Shown here: positions 6,221 to 8,031 of the stretch, piece by piece
How the letters are laid out: the number at the start of each line of letters is the position of its first letter
Numbering within the stretch: the stretch's first letter is position 1
NCBI GenBank assembly: GCA_035258565.1
Contig: DATFXF010000188.1
Location: 1 to 8,031, forward strand
DNA from: DATFXF01 sp035258565
GTDB lineage: Bacteria; Acidobacteriota; Terriglobia; Acidiferrales; UBA7541
Reading direction: 5' to 3'
DNA: 8,031 nt
The notes under the pieces: model-generated
Databases searched by the model: none
What the model saw: only the letters and a program-made list of their open reading frames with translations
Told to the model about the DNA's origin: nothing
Made by a program: the position numbers and the translations under genes

Positions 6221-6250
6221 TTGACAGCGCGGCAGCCACCAGACTAAGTT
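6221..6250 (+). promoter_or_regulatory. Possible promoter of the DUF4440 gene
   Basis: A perfect -35-like TTGACA (6221-6226) is followed at 18 nt by TAAGTT (6245-6250), a weak -10. It sits immediately past the IS630 breakpoint and 47 nt before the start codon. The match is partial and based on the sigma-70 consensus only. Confidence 0.3.
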
Positions 6251-6296
6251 GCCTCGCATCCACTCCAAACGGTCCTGAAAGCGAAAGGAGACTGAG

Positions 6297-6845
6297 ATGC
6301 GAAGGCTTTGCCTGCTGGTAATTGGCCTTTTCTCTTTTGCAGTGGCGTGTCAGCGACAAGCTGCCGTGGATACGCGGGCGGCAGATGAGCGGGCCATCCG
6401 CACTGCGGATGCCGCGTGTTTGAGGGCAGCGCAGGCAAAGGACACAGAGGGCGTGCTTTCCTGTTACGCCGCTGAAGCCTCCTGGCTCCCACCTAATGCT
6501 CCTCCCCTTACTGGGAAGGAGGCACTCCGCGCTGGCTGGTCACAGCTGCTTGCGAGTCCGGGCTTTGCCATCAGCTGGCAGATTACCAAACTACAAGTCT
6601 CCCGCTCAGGAGATTTGGCCTATGCCCTCTACAGCTACGAGCTGACCACGCAGGGTCCCGACGCCGTGCCGATAACTGACCGGGGTAAGGACATGGCCGT
6701 CTGGAACAAACAGCCGGACGGTAGTTGGAGAATCGTGGCCGACGCATATAGCTCTGACCAGCCCGCCACTTCAGCCAAGCCACCAGCAGCGAAAAAGAAA
6801 ATCAAGCGTACAGCCGGGCGTCACCGACATGTCCGCAGACGATAG
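6297..6845 (+). CDS. DUF4440/SnoaL-like lipoprotein
   Basis: A 182-residue precursor. MRRLCLLVIGLFSFAVAC is a lipoprotein-like signal with Cys18 as the lipidation candidate (the lipobox AVAC is slightly atypical). Residues 28-155 match the cone-shaped NTF2-like fold of DUF4440: ADERAIRTADAACLRAAQAK, then VLSCYAAEASWLPPNAPPLT, GKEALRAGW, YALYSYELT, DRGKDMAVWNKQPDGSWRIV and ADAY. Such proteins are usually small ligand-binding or stress-associated envelope proteins; no enzyme activity can be claimed. The Lys/Arg-rich tail (KKKIKRTAGRHRHVRRR) is unusual. AAGGAG sits 6 nt before the ATG. It appears to be an independent gene downstream of the IS630 breakpoint. Confidence 0.8.
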   Translation: MRRLCLLVIGLFSFAVACQRQAAVDTRAADERAIRTADAACLRAAQAKDTEGVLSCYAAEASWLPPNAPPLTGKEALRAGWSQLLASPGFAISWQITKLQVSRSGDLAYALYSYELTTQGPDAVPITDRGKDMAVWNKQPDGSWRIVADAYSSDQPATSAKPPAAKKKIKRTAGRHRHVRRR

Positions 6846-6892
6846 TCTAGCAACCAGAGCTGCGCTCTAGCTCGGCGACAGCCCCGGCCACG

Positions 6893-7144
6893 GTGAAACT
6901 TTTCTGGGAATTGTGGCACCGAAGAAGTAGTGTGGCTACCACCTCTACCTGCATCCCAGACCTCAATTCGCTGGAGCTAATCATCGACAAGGATCAAATT
7001 CGCATGCTTCCCGAACGCACCACGCCGGTTGTCTTGGACTACGGCACGGCCGCGGCAGCAACCCTCGTGCGGCTCATTTTCGACAACAACCCTGACCTGC
7101 GCGCAGCAACGCGAGAAGCCCTCTGTTGGCACGGAGCAGGCTGA
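6893..7144 (+). CDS. Unassigned short ORF, possibly a gene remnant
   Basis: The frame is open for 83 codons from a GTG. The part CIPDLNSLELIIDKDQIRML followed by PERTTPVVLDYGTAAAATLV and RLIFDNNPDLRAATREAL has normal protein composition, and no family was recognised. The first 20 residues and the GTG have no clear ribosome-binding site. An overlapping frame continues protein-like past the stop (GTEQAEQFSRPWFRAALHLV to TGA at about 7201), so a frameshifted gene is possible. Confidence 0.3.
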   Translation: MKLFWELWHRRSSVATTSTCIPDLNSLELIIDKDQIRMLPERTTPVVLDYGTAAAATLVRLIFDNNPDLRAATREALCWHGAG

Positions 7145-7234
7145 ACAGTTTTCGCGCCCGTGGTTCCGGGCAGCACTGCATCTGGTGCAATGTCCCCGCT
7201 GATGAACTTAGCTCGAGGGTGATCCGCGGTTTCC

Positions 7235-7250
7235 TACCCTGTTTAGGGTA
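7235..7250. repeat. Small hairpin
   Basis: TACCCT (7235-7240) and AGGGTA (7245-7250) form a perfect 6-bp stem with a GTTT loop, in the otherwise featureless stretch 7202-7259. Function is unknown; it could be a weak terminator or an operator-like palindrome. Confidence 0.25.
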
Positions 7251-7259
7251 TTCGGGGAC

Positions 7260-7666
7260 TCAACGGAGAGCCTGTGCCAGGTCTCCTTTGTTAAAGACGA
7301 AGTCGTAGTGACCCTCTCGGCCAGTGCATCCCAATTGAGGCAGACAACGGCGTTGGGCTACCCGTCCAAATGGTGTTCGTGGAACCAGGACGCAAAGTTC
7401 TGGTGGGCGGTCGGCAGAAGGACAAGCGTCCGAATGCTTGTGCCAAAGCAGTCTTCCGCAGACGTCGCGCACGATGCGCTGGACCGTGTAGCAGGGATCG
7501 TGCGGACGGGCCGCTGACAGCCTTTCGCGGAGCGTGATCATCGACTCTTCGAACCCCATTGAGCCTGCCGGATCGACGGCCTCCAGCCAAGCAGCGGCCA
7601 AGTGACCCGTGAAAAGCAAGGTCAGTAGCAGCGCACTTTCCGCAGTGACGGCGAGCCCCTTGAAAT
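7260..7666 (-). other. Open frame without a start downstream of the secreted-protein gene
   Basis: Just past the stop of the right-edge gene, one minus frame is open to a stop at 7260. Its first part resembles a hydrophobic export signal (GLAVTAESALLLTLLFTGHL) followed by MGFEESMITLRERLSAARPH and CYTVQRIVRDVCGRLL. It has no usable start in frame; the only nearby ATG (7667-7669) is in another frame. The C-terminal half looks less protein-like. It may be a second gene of the same operon broken by a frameshift near its start. Family not recognised. Confidence 0.25.
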
Positions 7667-7671
7667 CATCC

Positions 7672-8031
7672 TTATTTCGGATTTTCGCGGTCGCCGCGCT
7701 CCAAGTGGCTGGACTTGCGCCCCGAGGTACTATGATGAACCACGACCGAGCCGCTCGCACGCACGCCGGTGCGCCTGCGACTCCACACGCCGTGGCAGCC
7801 GTCTTTCTTCGCCTGGCCCGGCGGCAGGTCGCAATTGCCCCATCCGGTCTTGCGCCCGCGGTCCCAGCCGGGCGGACGACCTTGCAGCCCACGGGTGCCA
7901 GCAAAGTTGCGGTCATGGTCACCTTTCTGCACGTGGACCGATGCTTGTGCGTCCACGCTCCCGCTGCGGTCGCGATCCTTGCCGTTGCCGCGGCCTTGGG
8001 CCAGTGCCGACGACACCGAAACGGCCAGCAT
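7672..8031 (-). CDS. Small basic secreted protein, 5' end outside the window
   Basis: The visible 119 residues begin inside what looks like the end of a signal peptide (AVSVSSALAQ). The mature part is Arg/Lys/Gly-rich: GRGNGKDRDRSG, then NFAGTRGLQGRPPGWDRGRK with TGWGNCDLPPGQAKKDGC. The PPGW...GWGNCDLPPGQAKK block is one I associate with small acidobacterial secreted proteins and distantly with RcnB-like envelope proteins. The ATG at the window edge would leave too short a signal, so the true start probably lies beyond 8031. Function unknown. Confidence 0.6.
   Translation of the reverse strand: MLAVSVSSALAQGRGNGKDRDRSGSVDAQASVHVQKGDHDRNFAGTRGLQGRPPGWDRGRKTGWGNCDLPPGQAKKDGCHGVWSRRRTGVRASGSVVVHHSTSGRKSSHLERGDRENPK

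Overview
This window looks like an accessory, decaying stretch of a soil or sediment acidobacterial chromosome. That placement is an inference from protein style: a small membrane-anchored PilZ protein, a secreted protein carrying LSKNSKLN and LGQCVAAIHVSH motifs, a PPGWDRGRKTGWGNC-type secreted protein, and C-terminal TPR and PDZ-type protease remnants of kinds I associate with Acidobacteriota. No rRNA, tRNA or CRISPR array was seen.

The left third (1-2314) is a gene graveyard. It starts with the 5' part of an IS110-family transposase (minus strand, leaving the window at position 1). Its 5' non-coding region is long, and an in-frame stop separates a well-initiated 20-codon leader from the transposase. 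Next come broken pieces of cellular genes: a minus-strand signal-peptide-like remnant, the C-terminus of a TPR protein with a frameshift, and the end of a retropepsin-like protease. The C-terminus of a tyrosine recombinase then abuts an IS256-family transposase that lacks its N-terminus and an internal block containing the catalytic Glu.

The middle (2598-4805) holds the intact genes. A PilZ-domain protein (+) follows a hairpin-rich leader and converges on two secreted or envelope genes (-): a signal-peptide-bearing unknown and an upstream beta-barrel-like outer-membrane protein. A strong hairpin lies between the convergent genes, and a small REP-like three-armed palindrome lies upstream of the barrel gene.

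The right part (5323-8031) begins with a rhodanese domain that is normally the N-terminal half of a rhodanese/metallo-beta-lactamase sulfur-metabolism protein. It is cut off by an IS630-family element that is itself truncated. A DUF4440/SnoaL-like lipoprotein gene with good start signals follows, then about 800 bases of unassigned, possibly decayed sequence. At the right edge is the 3' part of a minus-strand gene for a small basic secreted protein.

I see no coherent new defence or mobile system. The most informative signals are the nested insertion and deletion events, the possible bridge-RNA region of the IS110 element, the possible +1 shift site in the IS630 fragment, the structured PilZ leader and the REP-like palindrome.
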